Positions 1 to 8,207 of a stretch of DNA of 10,156 nt are shown piece by piece (the first letter of the stretch is position 1; each line of letters starts with the position of its first letter). The notes beneath the pieces are model-generated. The model searched no databases and was not told the origin of the DNA. It worked only from the letters and a program-made list of their open reading frames with translations. Position numbers and translations under genes: made by a program. The stretch is from an uncultured Rhizobiaceae group bacterium (lineage in GTDB: Bacteria; Pseudomonadota; Alphaproteobacteria; Rhizobiales; Rhizobiaceae): positions 1 to 10,156 of the forward strand of contig CAJQOR010000145.1 of the NCBI GenBank assembly GCA_905479965.1. The letters are read 5' to 3'.

Positions 1-709
1 AAACGCGAGCGTTGAATACGATGCTAAAAGTTCGCTTGTGGTTTACGATAATAAAGGTGCTGAAGTTCTTGTTGATTTCTATTACACAAAGACAGGTGCA
101 AATACTTGGGAAGTTGCTGTTTTTGATCAATCAGAGGGTACGTCTGGCACGTCTTTCCCATATGCTTCGGGCCCATTAGCAACAACAACTTTGACTTTTG
201 ACGCGACCTCTGGGGCGCTTGATGCAGGTAGTGCAGATTCTATCGGTTTCACGGTTCCAAATGGTGCTGGTATGACGATTGATCTAAGTAATATGACAGA
301 GCTCGCATACGACTTTTCGGTTGCCAATGGTACTGTGAATGGGCAGCCACCAAATGAGGCGTCGAGCATTGAAATTTCATTGGATGGCACAATTTATGCC
401 AGCTATGCGAATGGCGAACTTGAACCGATTTATCGAATTGCGATGGCCGATGTGCCTAGCCCAGATAATTTGCGTCCACTGTCTGGCAATGTGTATGCCC
501 AAGGTGTTGATTCAGGGGTTGTGACAACTGGCTTTGCTGGATCAAACAACTTTGGCTTAATCCAATCTGGCGCGCTAGAAGGCTCAAATGTGGACATCGC
601 TGAAGAACTAACGTCGATGATTGAAAGTCAGCGTAGCTACACCGCCAACTCCAAAGTTTTCCAAACCGGCTCCGATCTAATGGATGTCCTTGTGAACTTG
701 AAACGATAG
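1..709 (+). CDS. flgE: Flagellar hook protein FlgE, 3' part
   Basis: This is the C-terminal portion of the hook protein, the subunit that polymerises into the curved hook outside the outer membrane. The 5' end lies beyond the left edge; the frame is open from base 2, giving 235 residues. The first residues (NASVEYDAKSSLVVYDNKG) and the following 'NTWEVAV' match the central FlgE region, where the pattern 'S..VYD..G' followed by 'tWev' is typical. The last ~75 residues form the rod/hook C-terminal domain: 'GNVYAQGVDSG', then 'GALEGSNVDIAEELTSMIES' and 'QRSYTANSKVFQTGSDLMD', ending 'LVNLKR'. These heptad-like helices build the inner D0 tube of the hook. The gene is followed after 20 bases by flgK. 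The identification is firm; only total length and start are unknown. A GTG at base 38 is internal and not a start. Confidence 0.95.
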   Translation, partial: NASVEYDAKSSLVVYDNKGAEVLVDFYYTKTGANTWEVAVFDQSEGTSGTSFPYASGPLATTTLTFDATSGALDAGSADSIGFTVPNGAGMTIDLSNMTELAYDFSVANGTVNGQPPNEASSIEISLDGTIYASYANGELEPIYRIAMADVPSPDNLRPLSGNVYAQGVDSGVVTTGFAGSNNFGLIQSGALEGSNVDIAEELTSMIESQRSYTANSKVFQTGSDLMDVLVNLKR

Positions 710-729
710 TCAGCTAGGATACTAGGTCC

Positions 730-2193
730 ATGAGTTTAGCGTCAGCACTTAATACAGCAACAAGGTCTTTGTCGAATACTTCGACACAGACTTCTGTTGT
801 CTCAAATAATGTCGCGAACGCTGAAAACCCAAATTATGCGCAACGTTCAACATATCTTGAGTATGACTCGCTCGCTGGTTCACAAATTGCGACAATCCAA
901 CGGACAACCGATAGTGTCCTTTATGGTCAGCTAATTACCAGCATTGCCTCTACGGATGGACAAAGCACCCTCGTGGCAGGGCTTGATCAGCTCAGATCAA
1001 TTTTTGGGACAAATGATTATGAATTATCTCCTGCTGTTTTAGCAGGGCAGTTGCGTGATAACTTAAGTGCTTATGCTGCAAAACCAAATGAACCAACCCT
1101 TGCAGAAACGGCAGTTGCCAGTGCGGAAGATTTAGCACTCTCCTTGCAAAGTTCATCTGAATCCGTTCAAGAAGTCAGAGCGGAAATGGATGTTGAAATT
1201 GCTGCAGATGTTGCAGAATTAAATGACATGCTTGCCCGCTTTAAAACAATCAATGATGAGATTGTTCAAGGCACCTTTACGAACTCAGATGTAAACAATC
1301 ATCTTGATGAGCGAGATGCATTGGTCAAAGAAATCTCTTCAATTATTGAGGTGCGACCTGTAACACGCTCGGGTAATGACATGGTTTTATATACCATGGA
1401 TGGCACTACGCTATTTGAAACGTCACCGCGCACGGTAACCTTTCAACCAACACCATCATATGATGCGGTTACTGATGGCAATAGCATTTATATAGATGGT
1501 GTGCCGCTTGAAGCAGGTTCAGGGTCAAATTCTGATGCGGGCGGTTCACTACAAGCTATGTTGCAAGTCCGAGATGAAATTGCTCCGATGTTGCAGGGGC
1601 AGCTAGATGAAATTGCACGTGGTGTTATCACGCTCTTTGCAGAACAAGATCAATCTGGTGGTGGTGGAGTTGATTTGCCTGGCCTATTTACTTGGACATC
1701 GGGCACAGTTCCAACCGCTGGAACACGGGTCGATGGAATAGCATCCAGCATTACAGTAAATACCGCAGTGTTATCCAGCCAGGGCGGCGATCCGACACTA
1801 TTGCGTGATGGCGGCATAAACGGTGCTTCTTATGTTTATAATACGTCAAGCGCGGCAAGTTTTTCTGAGCGTTTGGATGGTCTAGTAACGTCGTTAGATG
1901 AGCCAATTGCATTTGATTCAACATCACTTTTGGGATCTTCCAAAGGATTAATAAATTTTGCTGCTGATAGTTTGGGCTGGTTTGAACTCGTCAGAAGTGA
2001 TGCAACATCATCGCTTGAAACTAAAGAAGCTTATGCGGCTGAAATCGATCGTACGTTCTCCAATGCTACAGGTGTAAGCATCGATGAAGAAATGTCGCTC
2101 TTATTGACGCTTGAGCAATCCTATAAAGCAGCTACTCGGATCATTACTGTGGTGGATGAACTGCTTGAAAACCTTATGAATGCGGTGAGGTAG
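730..2193 (+). CDS. flgK: Flagellar hook-associated protein 1 FlgK
   Basis: FlgK (487 residues) is the first hook-filament junction protein, exported through the flagellar type III apparatus. The N-terminus 'MSLASALNTATRSLSNTSTQ' followed by 'VVSNNVANAENPNYAQRS' is the conserved axial N-domain, with the 'NxANaxxpnYaR' motif shared by rod, hook and FlgK proteins. The C-terminus has the matching axial helix: 'GVSIDEEMSLLLTLEQSYKA', then 'AATRIITVVDELLENLMNAV'. The middle is the variable exposed region, with a Gly-rich stretch 'DQSGGGGVDLPG'. Length is in the range of alphaproteobacterial FlgK and shorter than the enterobacterial protein. The ATG at 730 has AGGA ten bases upstream (716-719). It ends four bases before flgL, as expected for an operon. 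Confidence 0.96.
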   Translation: MSLASALNTATRSLSNTSTQTSVVSNNVANAENPNYAQRSTYLEYDSLAGSQIATIQRTTDSVLYGQLITSIASTDGQSTLVAGLDQLRSIFGTNDYELSPAVLAGQLRDNLSAYAAKPNEPTLAETAVASAEDLALSLQSSSESVQEVRAEMDVEIAADVAELNDMLARFKTINDEIVQGTFTNSDVNNHLDERDALVKEISSIIEVRPVTRSGNDMVLYTMDGTTLFETSPRTVTFQPTPSYDAVTDGNSIYIDGVPLEAGSGSNSDAGGSLQAMLQVRDEIAPMLQGQLDEIARGVITLFAEQDQSGGGGVDLPGLFTWTSGTVPTAGTRVDGIASSITVNTAVLSSQGGDPTLLRDGGINGASYVYNTSSAASFSERLDGLVTSLDEPIAFDSTSLLGSSKGLINFAADSLGWFELVRSDATSSLETKEAYAAEIDRTFSNATGVSIDEEMSLLLTLEQSYKAATRIITVVDELLENLMNAVR

Positions 2194-2197
2194 TCTT

Positions 2198-3253
2198 ATG
2201 AAAACAAGTTTCGTTTCAAGCTATGCCACGCAAACCTCTATGCGTTCGGTCGTAAACAAAGCTCAGGCTGAGATCCAGCAATTGCAGACCGAAGTTGTAA
2301 CTGGGCGCCTTGCCGATGTCGGCGCTGAGCTTGGTGGTCAAACATCCAATGCGGTGCGGTTACATAGAGATTTTGAACAGTTCTCAACGATTTTAGATAC
2401 AAATTCGCTCGTCGATAATAGATTGTCTTCAGCACAAGCTGCGCTTGAGCAGTCATCCGAGAGTGCGCAGAATTTGATCGAGACACTCATCATTGCAAAA
2501 GATGCAAGTGATGAAGGCTTAAGAAGCGTTGCAGTGCTTCAAGCATCTGATGCTCTCAGTGGGTTTACCGATGCAGGTAATCTTACAGCCAATGGTGAGC
2601 ACTTATTTGCCGGGATAGATACAGATAACGAACCGCTTGTTGATTACTTAGAAAGCGGTAACGCAGCAAAAGCCGCATTTGATAACGCATTTTCAACTTA
2701 TTTTGGTTTCACACAAACTGACCCAGCTACATCCACAATTACAGCTGCTCAGATGACCGATTTTCTAGATAATACTATAGAGCCGATGTTTACCGGCGCA
2801 GATTGGAACACCAACTGGTCATCGGCTTCAGACACAAACATTACAAGCAGAATCTCTAACGAAGAACTTGTTCAAAGTTCTGTTAATGCCAATGGCGAAG
2901 GTTTTAGAAGCTTTGCGTTTGCGGCCACAATCTCAGTGGAGATGATGAATATTGGTCTGAACGAGGACGCGCAATCGGTATTGGTCGATAAAGCAGTTGA
3001 CGCGGCAGGCCAAGGCCTTTCCGGTATTGATGATGCTCGAACAATGTTGGGTATTTCGCAGGCAAGACTTGAAAAAGCAGACACCCTTTTGCAGGTGCAG
3101 GCTGACCTAACAAAAATACATGTAAGCGAGATGGAGGAGGTCGATATCTATGAAGCTTCGACCCGAGTAAACGCGCTTATGGCACAAATAGAAACATCTT
3201 ATTCAATTACGTCGCGATTACAGCAACTCAGTTTAATTGACTATCTGAGGTAA
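2198..3253 (+). CDS. flgL: Flagellar hook-associated protein 3 FlgL
   Basis: FlgL (351 residues) is the second junction protein, lying between FlgK and the flagellin filament. Its ends are flagellin-like. The N-terminal helix contains 'AQAEIQQLQTEVVTGRLADV', the family pattern 'l...q.ei.TGr..d.g', then 'LVDNRLSSAQAALEQS'. The C-terminus contains 'DDARTMLGISQARLEKAD' and 'MEEVDIYEASTRVNALMAQI', followed by 'ETSYSITSRLQQLSLIDYLR', the typical FlgL/flagellin terminal helix. It is the third consecutive axial-protein gene. The start ATG at 2198 lies four bases after the flgK stop, and the GTGAGG at 2185-2190 inside the last flgK codons can serve as ribosome binding site. A true flagellin is less likely given the position directly after flgK and the sequence of the helices. 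Confidence 0.95.
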   Translation: MKTSFVSSYATQTSMRSVVNKAQAEIQQLQTEVVTGRLADVGAELGGQTSNAVRLHRDFEQFSTILDTNSLVDNRLSSAQAALEQSSESAQNLIETLIIAKDASDEGLRSVAVLQASDALSGFTDAGNLTANGEHLFAGIDTDNEPLVDYLESGNAAKAAFDNAFSTYFGFTQTDPATSTITAAQMTDFLDNTIEPMFTGADWNTNWSSASDTNITSRISNEELVQSSVNANGEGFRSFAFAATISVEMMNIGLNEDAQSVLVDKAVDAAGQGLSGIDDARTMLGISQARLEKADTLLQVQADLTKIHVSEMEEVDIYEASTRVNALMAQIETSYSITSRLQQLSLIDYLR

Positions 3254-3259
3254 TTGAAG

Positions 3260-3295
3260 ATGACAGTTAGCAAGAAAATAAAAAGGGCTATGTAA
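3260..3295 (+). CDS. Possible 11-codon leader peptide before flaF
   Basis: Between flgL and flaF there is a short ORF, ATG at 3260 to TAA at 3293-3295, encoding MTVSKKIKRAM (11 residues, 4 of them Lys/Arg). A good Shine-Dalgarno stretch (TGAGG, 3246-3250) sits nine bases upstream inside the last flgL codons. Its stop overlaps the flaF start by one base (TAATG). What is seen is the ORF, the ribosome binding site and the overlap. That it is translated, and that it couples flaF translation to upstream ribosome traffic, is inference. An ORF this short can easily arise by chance. Confidence 0.3.
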   Translation: MTVSKKIKRAM

Positions 3296-3642
3296 TGTAT
3301 CAATTTTCTTATGCAGACGTTCAGGAAGACGACGTCACAGAATCTAAAGATCGTGAACGTCAGGTTCTGGATCGCTCGATTGATATGTTGCGTAACGCAA
3401 TGAAACTCGGGGGAGATTCTCAAGAGGCGATCGAGGCGATTTATTATACAAATCGCGTTTGGATTCGTTTGATTGAGGACCTGGGTTCTGAAGAAAATCA
3501 ATTAGATGAAGAATTGCGTGCAAATCTCATCTCCATAGGCATTTGGATCATTAAAGAATCCGAACGGATACGCCATCGGGAATCTAACAATTTCCAAGGC
3601 ATTATCGATATTACAACCATGATCAGGGACGGTTTAAAATGA
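3295..3642 (+). CDS. flaF: Flagellar biosynthesis regulator FlaF
   Basis: FlaF (115 residues) is a small cytoplasmic protein confined to alphaproteobacteria. In Caulobacter it is needed for flagellin synthesis and acts against FlbT, which represses flagellin translation. The sequence is characteristic from end to end: 'MYQFSYADV' at the start, '[16 protein letters not shown]' at residues ~20-36, then '[18 protein letters not shown]', '[20 protein letters not shown]' and the C-terminal '[12 protein letters not shown]'. The ATG at 3295 matches the family N-terminus, and a purine-rich AAAAGGG lies about seven bases upstream. Its TGA overlaps the ATG of flbT in an ATGA arrangement, so the two antagonists are probably made in coupled amounts. 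Confidence 0.95.
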   Translation: MYQFSYADVQEDDVTESKDRERQVLDRSIDMLRNAMKLGGDSQEAIEAIYYTNRVWIRLIEDLGSEENQLDEELRANLISIGIWIIKESERIRHRESNNFQGIIDITTMIRDGLK

Positions 3643-4088
3643 AGAATACACTCCGCATATCGCTCAAAGCAGGAGAGCGCATTTTTATAAATGGCGCGGT
3701 GCTTAGAGTAGATCGAAAAGTATCCCTGGAATTTATGAATGACGTAACGTTTTTGCTTGAAAACCACGTGATGCAGCCGGAAGAGGCAACCACTCCTTTG
3801 CGTCAGTTATATTTCATTGTGCAAATGATGTTGATTAATCCAGCAGGTGTTGAGCAATCAATGGAAATGTTCCGCAAATCTATCGTCATGCTGCTTAGTT
3901 GTTTTAATGACGAAGAAGTACGCTCAGAACTTAAGCATGTTGATGGTATGGTTATACAAGGTAAAGCATTTGAATCGCTTAAAGCAATTCGCAGCCTTTA
4001 CCCCGTGGAAGAAACGATATTAAACACGCCACAAATGCCAGCCACGACTATTGATGAAATTCGTAGGGAGTTAGCACCATGGGCGTAG
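3639..4088 (+). CDS. flbT: Flagellin translational repressor FlbT
   Basis: FlbT (149 residues) in Caulobacter binds the 5' untranslated region of flagellin mRNA and promotes its decay or blocks translation until the hook is complete. In other alphaproteobacteria the effect on flagellin can be positive. The start '[20 protein letters not shown]' followed by '[20 protein letters not shown]' is the family signature (L+[13 protein letters not shown].drk), and '[15 protein letters not shown]' at about residues 54-68 is also conserved. The start overlaps the flaF stop by four bases, and the 3' end overlaps flgD by ten. RNA binding is known for the family, not shown by this sequence. The target flagellin genes are not in the window. 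Confidence 0.95.
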   Translation: MKNTLRISLKAGERIFINGAVLRVDRKVSLEFMNDVTFLLENHVMQPEEATTPLRQLYFIVQMMLINPAGVEQSMEMFRKSIVMLLSCFNDEEVRSELKHVDGMVIQGKAFESLKAIRSLYPVEETILNTPQMPATTIDEIRRELAPWA

Positions 4089-4489
4089 AAACAGTTGCTT
4101 CAGTAACCGGTACCACAACGCAATCAACTGCTACAGCAGCATCTGACAAAGCGGCTTTGGATTATGATACATTTTTGCAATTGTTAATTGCTCAGATGCA
4201 AAATCAGGATCCGACAGAACCTATGGATTCAAGTGAACAAATTGCGCAATTAGCAACATTCTCGCAAGTAGAGCAAACTATTGAAACCAACAAAAATCTG
4301 GAATCACTGTTGCAATCGAATTCTTTGGCAACAGCGAGCGCCATTATTGGAAAAACTGTGAGTTCTCTCGATGGTGAGGTCACAGGTATTGTCAAAGAGG
4401 TGCAAATCCTGTCTGATGGGGCTGTTGCAGAACTCGAAGGTGGCACAAAATTGGTTGTTGGCCCTGGTTTGGTTATTGAAGATACATGA
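4079..4489 (+). CDS. flgD: Flagellar hook assembly scaffold FlgD (short form)
   Basis: FlgD caps the growing hook and is discarded on completion. The conserved N-terminal capping domain is at residues ~27-80: '[20 protein letters not shown]', then '[20 protein letters not shown]'. A short conserved segment, '[19 protein letters not shown]', plus a small beta-rich tail follow. At 136 residues the protein is much shorter than enteric FlgD (about 230); the tail could hold a partial Tudor-like unit, but there is no room for the Ig-like FlgD domain. Short FlgD is usual in rhizobial relatives, so this is not a truncation artefact. The ATG at 4079 has AGGGAG just upstream inside flbT. The stop overlaps fliQ in ATGA. 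Confidence 0.93.
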   Translation: MGVETVASVTGTTTQSTATAASDKAALDYDTFLQLLIAQMQNQDPTEPMDSSEQIAQLATFSQVEQTIETNKNLESLLQSNSLATASAIIGKTVSSLDGEVTGIVKEVQILSDGAVAELEGGTKLVVGPGLVIEDT

Positions 4490-4752
4490 ATGAAGCAGAC
4501 GCACTAGACTTAGTACAAACAGCAATATGGACGGTTTTGGTCTCCGCGGGACCAGTCGTCTTTGTTGCTATGGGTATTGGTGTCATCATTGCTTTTTTTC
4601 AAGCGCTGACACAAGTGCAGGAAATCACTCTAACCTTCGTTCCGAAAATCGTAACGGTATTAATCACTGTTGCGGTCGCAGCGCCATTTGTAGGCGCTCA
4701 GATTTCATCATTTACCAATCTCGTTTTCCAACGGATTGAAAGCGGTTTTTAG
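4486..4752 (+). CDS. fliQ: Flagellar export gate protein FliQ
   Basis: FliQ (88 residues) is a small inner-membrane subunit of the FliP-FliQ-FliR core of the flagellar type III export gate. It has the expected two hydrophobic hairpin segments: 'VLVSAGPVVFVAMGIGVIIA' (~residues 18-37) and 'IVTVLITVAVAAPFVGAQIS' (~55-74). The conserved 'FFQALTQVQEITLTFVPKI' lies between them, which is diagnostic of FliQ/SctS. The N-terminus '[15 protein letters not shown]' is also typical. The start overlaps the flgD stop by four bases. fliP, the usual partner, is not in this window, whereas fliR is found downstream of flhA. Confidence 0.96.
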   Translation: MNEADALDLVQTAIWTVLVSAGPVVFVAMGIGVIIAFFQALTQVQEITLTFVPKIVTVLITVAVAAPFVGAQISSFTNLVFQRIESGF

Positions 4753-4950
4753 CAGCCACTGAGATAATCTTAGCTAGTTTTTCCATTTACAAATTATTAA
4801 TATTTCAAACAAAAACCTAACTTCGCGCAAGCTTGGGGCTTTAGAGTTAGAATCTGAGTTTGGCGTACATCAGGTGCTGCCCTCTCAAATAGATAACTAG
4901 AAGCAAACTAGCGTTTTTCCTAAAACGTCCATGAATAGACGGTATTGAAA
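4753..4950 (+). promoter_or_regulatory. Non-coding fliQ-flhA gap, likely internal promoter region
   Basis: This is the only sizeable non-coding stretch inside the flagellar cluster. Seen directly: a weak hairpin CTGAG/CTTAG (4759-4773) followed by a short T run at 4778-4782; an AT-rich tract around 4785-4820; the hexamer AACTAG repeated at 4895-4900 and 4906-4911, one helical turn apart (11 bases); and an inverted repeat CGTTTT-TCCT-AAAACG at 4912-4927, ending 23 bases before the flhA ATG. No convincing sigma-70, sigma-54 or CtrA site could be placed. Because all other flagellar genes here are nearly contiguous, a separate promoter or regulator site for flhA is the likely reason for the gap; this is inference. 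Confidence 0.4.
4912..4927 (+). other. Short inverted repeat upstream of flhA
   Basis: CGTTTT and AAAACG form a perfect 6-base inverted repeat around a TCCT loop. It may be a regulator-binding palindrome or an mRNA hairpin near the flhA ribosome binding site. It is too AT-rich and lacks the following T run needed for an intrinsic terminator. Chance occurrence is possible. Confidence 0.3.
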
Positions 4951-7038
4951 ATGGCTCAGCCCGAAGTCGCAGTCTCTCCAATAAAGCTCACATTTGGTAA
5001 AGATATGGGCTTTGCGCTCGGCATCATTACCATTCTTTCGATTTTATTTTTGCCGATACCTGCATTTTTAATTGATATGGGCCTAGCTTTCTCCATCGCA
5101 TTTTCAGTGCTGATCCTCATGGTCGCATTGTGGATTCAAAAGCCGCTCGATTTTTCATCTTTTCCAACGATCCTTTTGATCGCGACAATGACCAGATTAT
5201 CGCTCAATATTGCGACCACGCGGGTTATTTTATCCGATGGTAACTCTGGTACAGAAGCCGCGGGTAATGTGATTGGTGGATTTTCTCAACTTGTCATGGG
5301 CGGTGACTTTGTTATCGGCGTGATCGTGTTTCTTATTCTGGTCGTCGTCAATTTTATCGTGATTACCAAAGGTGCAACGCGTATCGCAGAGGTTGGCGCT
5401 CGATTTACACTTGATGCGATCCCGGGCAAACAAATGGCGATTGATGCTGATTTGTCTGCTGGCTTAATCAGCGAACAGGATGCGCAATCACGACGAAAAG
5501 AACTGGAGCAAGAAAGCTCATTCTTTGGCTCAATGGATGGTGCATCAAAATTTGTTCGCGGTGATGCAATTGCTGGCCTTATTATTACAGGGATCAATAT
5601 TTTTGGTGGCATAATTATCGGTTATGCGCGCCATGATATGGAAGTTGGTCAAGCCGCTGATGTGTTTGTACGCCTTTCCGTTGGGGATGGTCTTGTCTCG
5701 CAAATCCCTGCGCTCATAGTATCTCTTGCTGCAGGTCTTTTGGTTTCACGCGGCGGTCAGGTGGGAACCACCGATCAAGCGGTTATCAATCAACTTAGTT
5801 TTTACCCTCGTGCATTGTTTGCTGCTTCGGGATTATTATTCTTACTAGCACTTATGCCCGGTTTGCCTTTCATTCCCTTCATGCTCCTCGGAAGCATTTT
5901 GGCCTTTGGTAGCTGGTTAATCCCTCGACAAAGAATGGCTGTCGAACAGCAAGAACTTGCAGAAAAGCAACGTCAACTCGCTCAGAAAACTGAAACAGAA
6001 CATGATTCAGTTAAACAGGTCTTGAAAACTGCAGAAGTCGAATTATTGCTGGGTAAACAGCTATCAAGCGAGTTGTTAAATTCTCACGAAGAACTTGCAT
6101 TTCGTGTGAGCAAAATGCGCAAGAAATTTGCAACGCAGTTTGGATTTGTTGTGCCGGAGATTAAAGTCTCTGATGACATCTCAATTAATGAAAAATCTTA
6201 TCAGATTAGAATTCATGGAACCACCATTGCAGCGAACAAATTACGTGTTGGTGAATTGATGGTCGTCGTTGGAAACGGACGTAAACCATCAGTCCCTGGA
6301 GACGAGTTACGCGAACCTGCATTTGGTATGCCTGCAATTTCAGTGCCAGAGGCTTTTGCTGATGATTTGCGTCGTGAAGGGTTCCAACCGATTGACAACG
6401 TGTCAGTTGTTTTGACCCATTTGAGCGAAGTGATCCGCAATAACCTACCGCAATTATTATCTTATAAAGATATGAAGGTGCTTATTGAGCGCCTCGATCC
6501 AGAATACCGAAAATTGGCAGATGAGATTTGTTCAAATCACATGTCATATTCTGGTCTACAGGCGGTGCTGAAATTGCTTCTAGCTGAACGCATGTCAATT
6601 CGAAATCTGCATCTTGTATTGGAAGCGGTGGCGGAACTTGCGCCGCATATGCGTAAAACAGAACAGATTGTTGAGCATGTGCGCATACGAATGGCGCAGC
6701 AGCTATGTGGTGATTTGGCCCAAAACGGTACATTAAATATCTTGCGATTGGGCAGTGATTGGGATTCCGTTTTCCATCAAGCATTAAAGCGCGATACCAA
6801 GGGTGAGGTGGTCGAGTTTGATATTGATCCGAAGCTTTTGGAAGAGTTTACTGAAAAAGCCACAGATATCATCCGTACCCATATGGACAAAGGTATTCCA
6901 TTTGTGCTCGTGTCTTCACCAGATGCACGCCCATATGTGAGGATGATTGTGGAACGTATATTTGCAACACTGCCGGTGCTTTCACATGTTGAAATTGCCA
7001 AAGGTATTGAAATCAACATACTAGGTTCGTTGTCGTGA
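4951..7038 (+). CDS. flhA: Flagellar export gate protein FlhA
   Basis: FlhA (695 residues from ATG 4951) is the major export-gate subunit. Its N-terminal membrane part couples proton motive force to export, and its C-terminal ring docks chaperone-substrate complexes. Multiple membrane segments occupy residues ~16-324. The family signature between them is clear: '[16 protein letters not shown]', then '[20 protein letters not shown]' from K140 and '[12 protein letters not shown]'. 'FVRGDAIAG' holds D205, corresponding to the functionally essential D208 of Salmonella FlhA. A Gln/Glu-rich linker (~residues 326-355) leads to the cytoplasmic domain, which includes '[15 protein letters not shown]' and '[16 protein letters not shown]' at the end. 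A TTG at 4945 would add two residues, but ATG 4951 gives the family-like 'MAQP' start. The stop overlaps fliR. Confidence 0.97.
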   Translation: MAQPEVAVSPIKLTFGKDMGFALGIITILSILFLPIPAFLIDMGLAFSIAFSVLILMVALWIQKPLDFSSFPTILLIATMTRLSLNIATTRVILSDGNSGTEAAGNVIGGFSQLVMGGDFVIGVIVFLILVVVNFIVITKGATRIAEVGARFTLDAIPGKQMAIDADLSAGLISEQDAQSRRKELEQESSFFGSMDGASKFVRGDAIAGLIITGINIFGGIIIGYARHDMEVGQAADVFVRLSVGDGLVSQIPALIVSLAAGLLVSRGGQVGTTDQAVINQLSFYPRALFAASGLLFLLALMPGLPFIPFMLLGSILAFGSWLIPRQRMAVEQQELAEKQRQLAQKTETEHDSVKQVLKTAEVELLLGKQLSSELLNSHEELAFRVSKMRKKFATQFGFVVPEIKVSDDISINEKSYQIRIHGTTIAANKLRVGELMVVVGNGRKPSVPGDELREPAFGMPAISVPEAFADDLRREGFQPIDNVSVVLTHLSEVIRNNLPQLLSYKDMKVLIERLDPEYRKLADEICSNHMSYSGLQAVLKLLLAERMSIRNLHLVLEAVAELAPHMRKTEQIVEHVRIRMAQQLCGDLAQNGTLNILRLGSDWDSVFHQALKRDTKGEVVEFDIDPKLLEEFTEKATDIIRTHMDKGIPFVLVSSPDARPYVRMIVERIFATLPVLSHVEIAKGIEINILGSLS

Positions 7039-7784
7039 TCACCGATCCGGAGGGTACGTTATTAGCCCTCTTTGCTACCTTTTGTCGAATTGGTGGCTGT
7101 TTTATGGTGCTGCCAGGGATCAGCACAGCACGCGTATCCTTAAGGATCAGGCTTTTTTTATCAATTGCGATTTCCATTGCGATCATCCCGCTTATGTGGG
7201 AGCAAATTTACGCCGCAACCCGTGTGACCAACAGCGCCTATGTTGTTTTAATCGCAAGTGAAACTTTCATCGGTGTCACGCTCGGGCTTATTGCAAGATA
7301 TATAACGCTCGGTTTGCAGTTTTCGGGTGCCGCGTTATCCGCATCCATTGGTTTTAACGCTGCACCATCGGGTGCAATTTTGCAAAATGAAGCTCAAGGC
7401 GCCATCACAAACCTGATCACTGTCTCCGCAATTGTGTTGCTGTTTATTTCAGACTTTCATCATCTGGTCATTCAAACAATTGTAAATTCCTACGACTTCA
7501 TGCCCATCGGCACAGGATTTGAAGTGCGGATGGCTTTGGTGACATTAACTGATACGCTTGGGGAGACGTTTATATTGATGTTGCGTCTGGCTAGTCCCTT
7601 CATTGTCTATGGTCTCATTTTCAACTTAGCAATTGGTATGGTCAATAAACTTGCGCCGCAAATCCCGATTTACTTCATCTCCATACCCTTTATCTTAGCG
7701 GGTGGTTTGCTGCTGGTATATTTCGGTATTGCAAATTATCTCACACTGTTCTTGGATGGCTTCATCCAAATTTTCCAAGGTTAG
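7035..7784 (+). CDS. fliR: Flagellar export gate protein FliR
   Basis: FliR (249 residues) completes the FliP-FliQ-FliR channel of the export gate in the inner membrane. The N-terminus '[20 protein letters not shown]' followed by '[20 protein letters not shown]' is typical, with the conserved R..g.f...P..s...vp..vr pattern. Further family landmarks are '[20 protein letters not shown]' and '[20 protein letters not shown]' followed by '[17 protein letters not shown]'. Five to six hydrophobic segments are visible. Translation starts with GTG at 7035, overlapping the flhA stop (GTGA), so expression is probably coupled to FlhA. No in-frame ATG fits the conserved N-terminus. Confidence 0.96.
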   Translation: MITDPEGTLLALFATFCRIGGCFMVLPGISTARVSLRIRLFLSIAISIAIIPLMWEQIYAATRVTNSAYVVLIASETFIGVTLGLIARYITLGLQFSGAALSASIGFNAAPSGAILQNEAQGAITNLITVSAIVLLFISDFHHLVIQTIVNSYDFMPIGTGFEVRMALVTLTDTLGETFILMLRLASPFIVYGLIFNLAIGMVNKLAPQIPIYFISIPFILAGGLLLVYFGIANYLTLFLDGFIQIFQG

Positions 7785-7795
7785 GTGAGGGGTAA

Positions 7796-8197
7796 ATGGC
7801 AGAGAAAAAATCCCAACGATTGCAACGCCTTGTCAACATCCAAAGGCAAAAGGAAAAGATGGCTGAGATCGAGTTGGCCGATGTGCTCAACGCGCAAAGA
7901 TATAACCAAGATTCTATGGAAAATGTGCTTGATGCATTGGGTACATTTGACCCCATTCATATGGTTTGCTCAGGGCACTATTCAAAACGTCTTTCAAAGT
8001 TAGATATTAAAAAGCGCCAGTTACAATTGCATCGAGAGATGCAAGAAAAAAACATGATGAAAGAACGTGTCAAAGCCGATCGTTTAGAAGAAAGAGTTGA
8101 TGCCTTTAAAATGGATGAAGCGCGAGAGGCAGAAGACGAAGGACTGCAGGATTTGATTGATACGATTGGTGGCGGGAAAAAATCCAGCCTCTGGTAA
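7796..8197 (+). CDS. Small coiled-coil flagellar protein, FliJ-like candidate
   Basis: This is a 133-residue, strongly charged, mostly helical protein with no signal peptide or membrane segment. Residues ~1-48 form one amphipathic helix rich in Lys/Arg/Gln ('RLQRLVNIQRQKEKMAEIEL'). A short break at ~49-62 contains H55, C58 and H61 (FDPIHMVCSGH). Residues ~63-120 form a second long helix ('RLSKLDIKKRQLQLHREMQE'). This antiparallel coiled-coil outline, the length and the position directly after fliR suggest a FliJ-type component that links the FliI ATPase to FlhA and cycles chaperones. That is inference from architecture and context; no diagnostic FliJ motif was recognised. GTGAGGGG (7785-7792) is an excellent ribosome binding site for ATG 7796, and the gap to fliR is 11 bases. 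Confidence 0.9.
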   Translation: MAEKKSQRLQRLVNIQRQKEKMAEIELADVLNAQRYNQDSMENVLDALGTFDPIHMVCSGHYSKRLSKLDIKKRQLQLHREMQEKNMMKERVKADRLEERVDAFKMDEAREAEDEGLQDLIDTIGGGKKSSLW

Positions 8198-8207
8198 GCC
8201 TGACATG

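Noticed and set aside
127..390. Antisense ORF within flgE
   Set aside because: The + strand reads clearly as FlgE here; the antisense product has no recognisable features.
3498..3767. Antisense ORF across the flaF/flbT junction
   Set aside because: Both + strand genes are full-length and typical, so this frame is open by chance.
4833..4853. TTGGGG and TAGAAT as a sigma-70 promoter
   Set aside because: The spacing is 9 bases, far below the 16-18 needed, and no better -35 is found for the TAGAAT box.
4861..4877. Possible sigma-54 promoter (TGG...TGC) upstream of flhA
   Set aside because: The GG and GC elements are two bases too far apart for a -24/-12 promoter.
4945..4947. TTG as flhA start
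   Set aside because: The in-frame ATG six bases downstream gives the family-like MAQP N-terminus; TTG would add only two residues.
5286..5612. 108-codon antisense ORF within flhA
   Set aside because: It lies opposite the most conserved part of flhA, including the family signature, and has no ribosome binding site or recognisable domain; it is a shadow of the coding strand.
7785..8003. 72-codon ORF starting right after the fliR stop in another frame
   Set aside because: It overlaps the coiled-coil gene at 7796-8197, whose frame is longer, has better ribosome binding site spacing and a coherent helical pattern.
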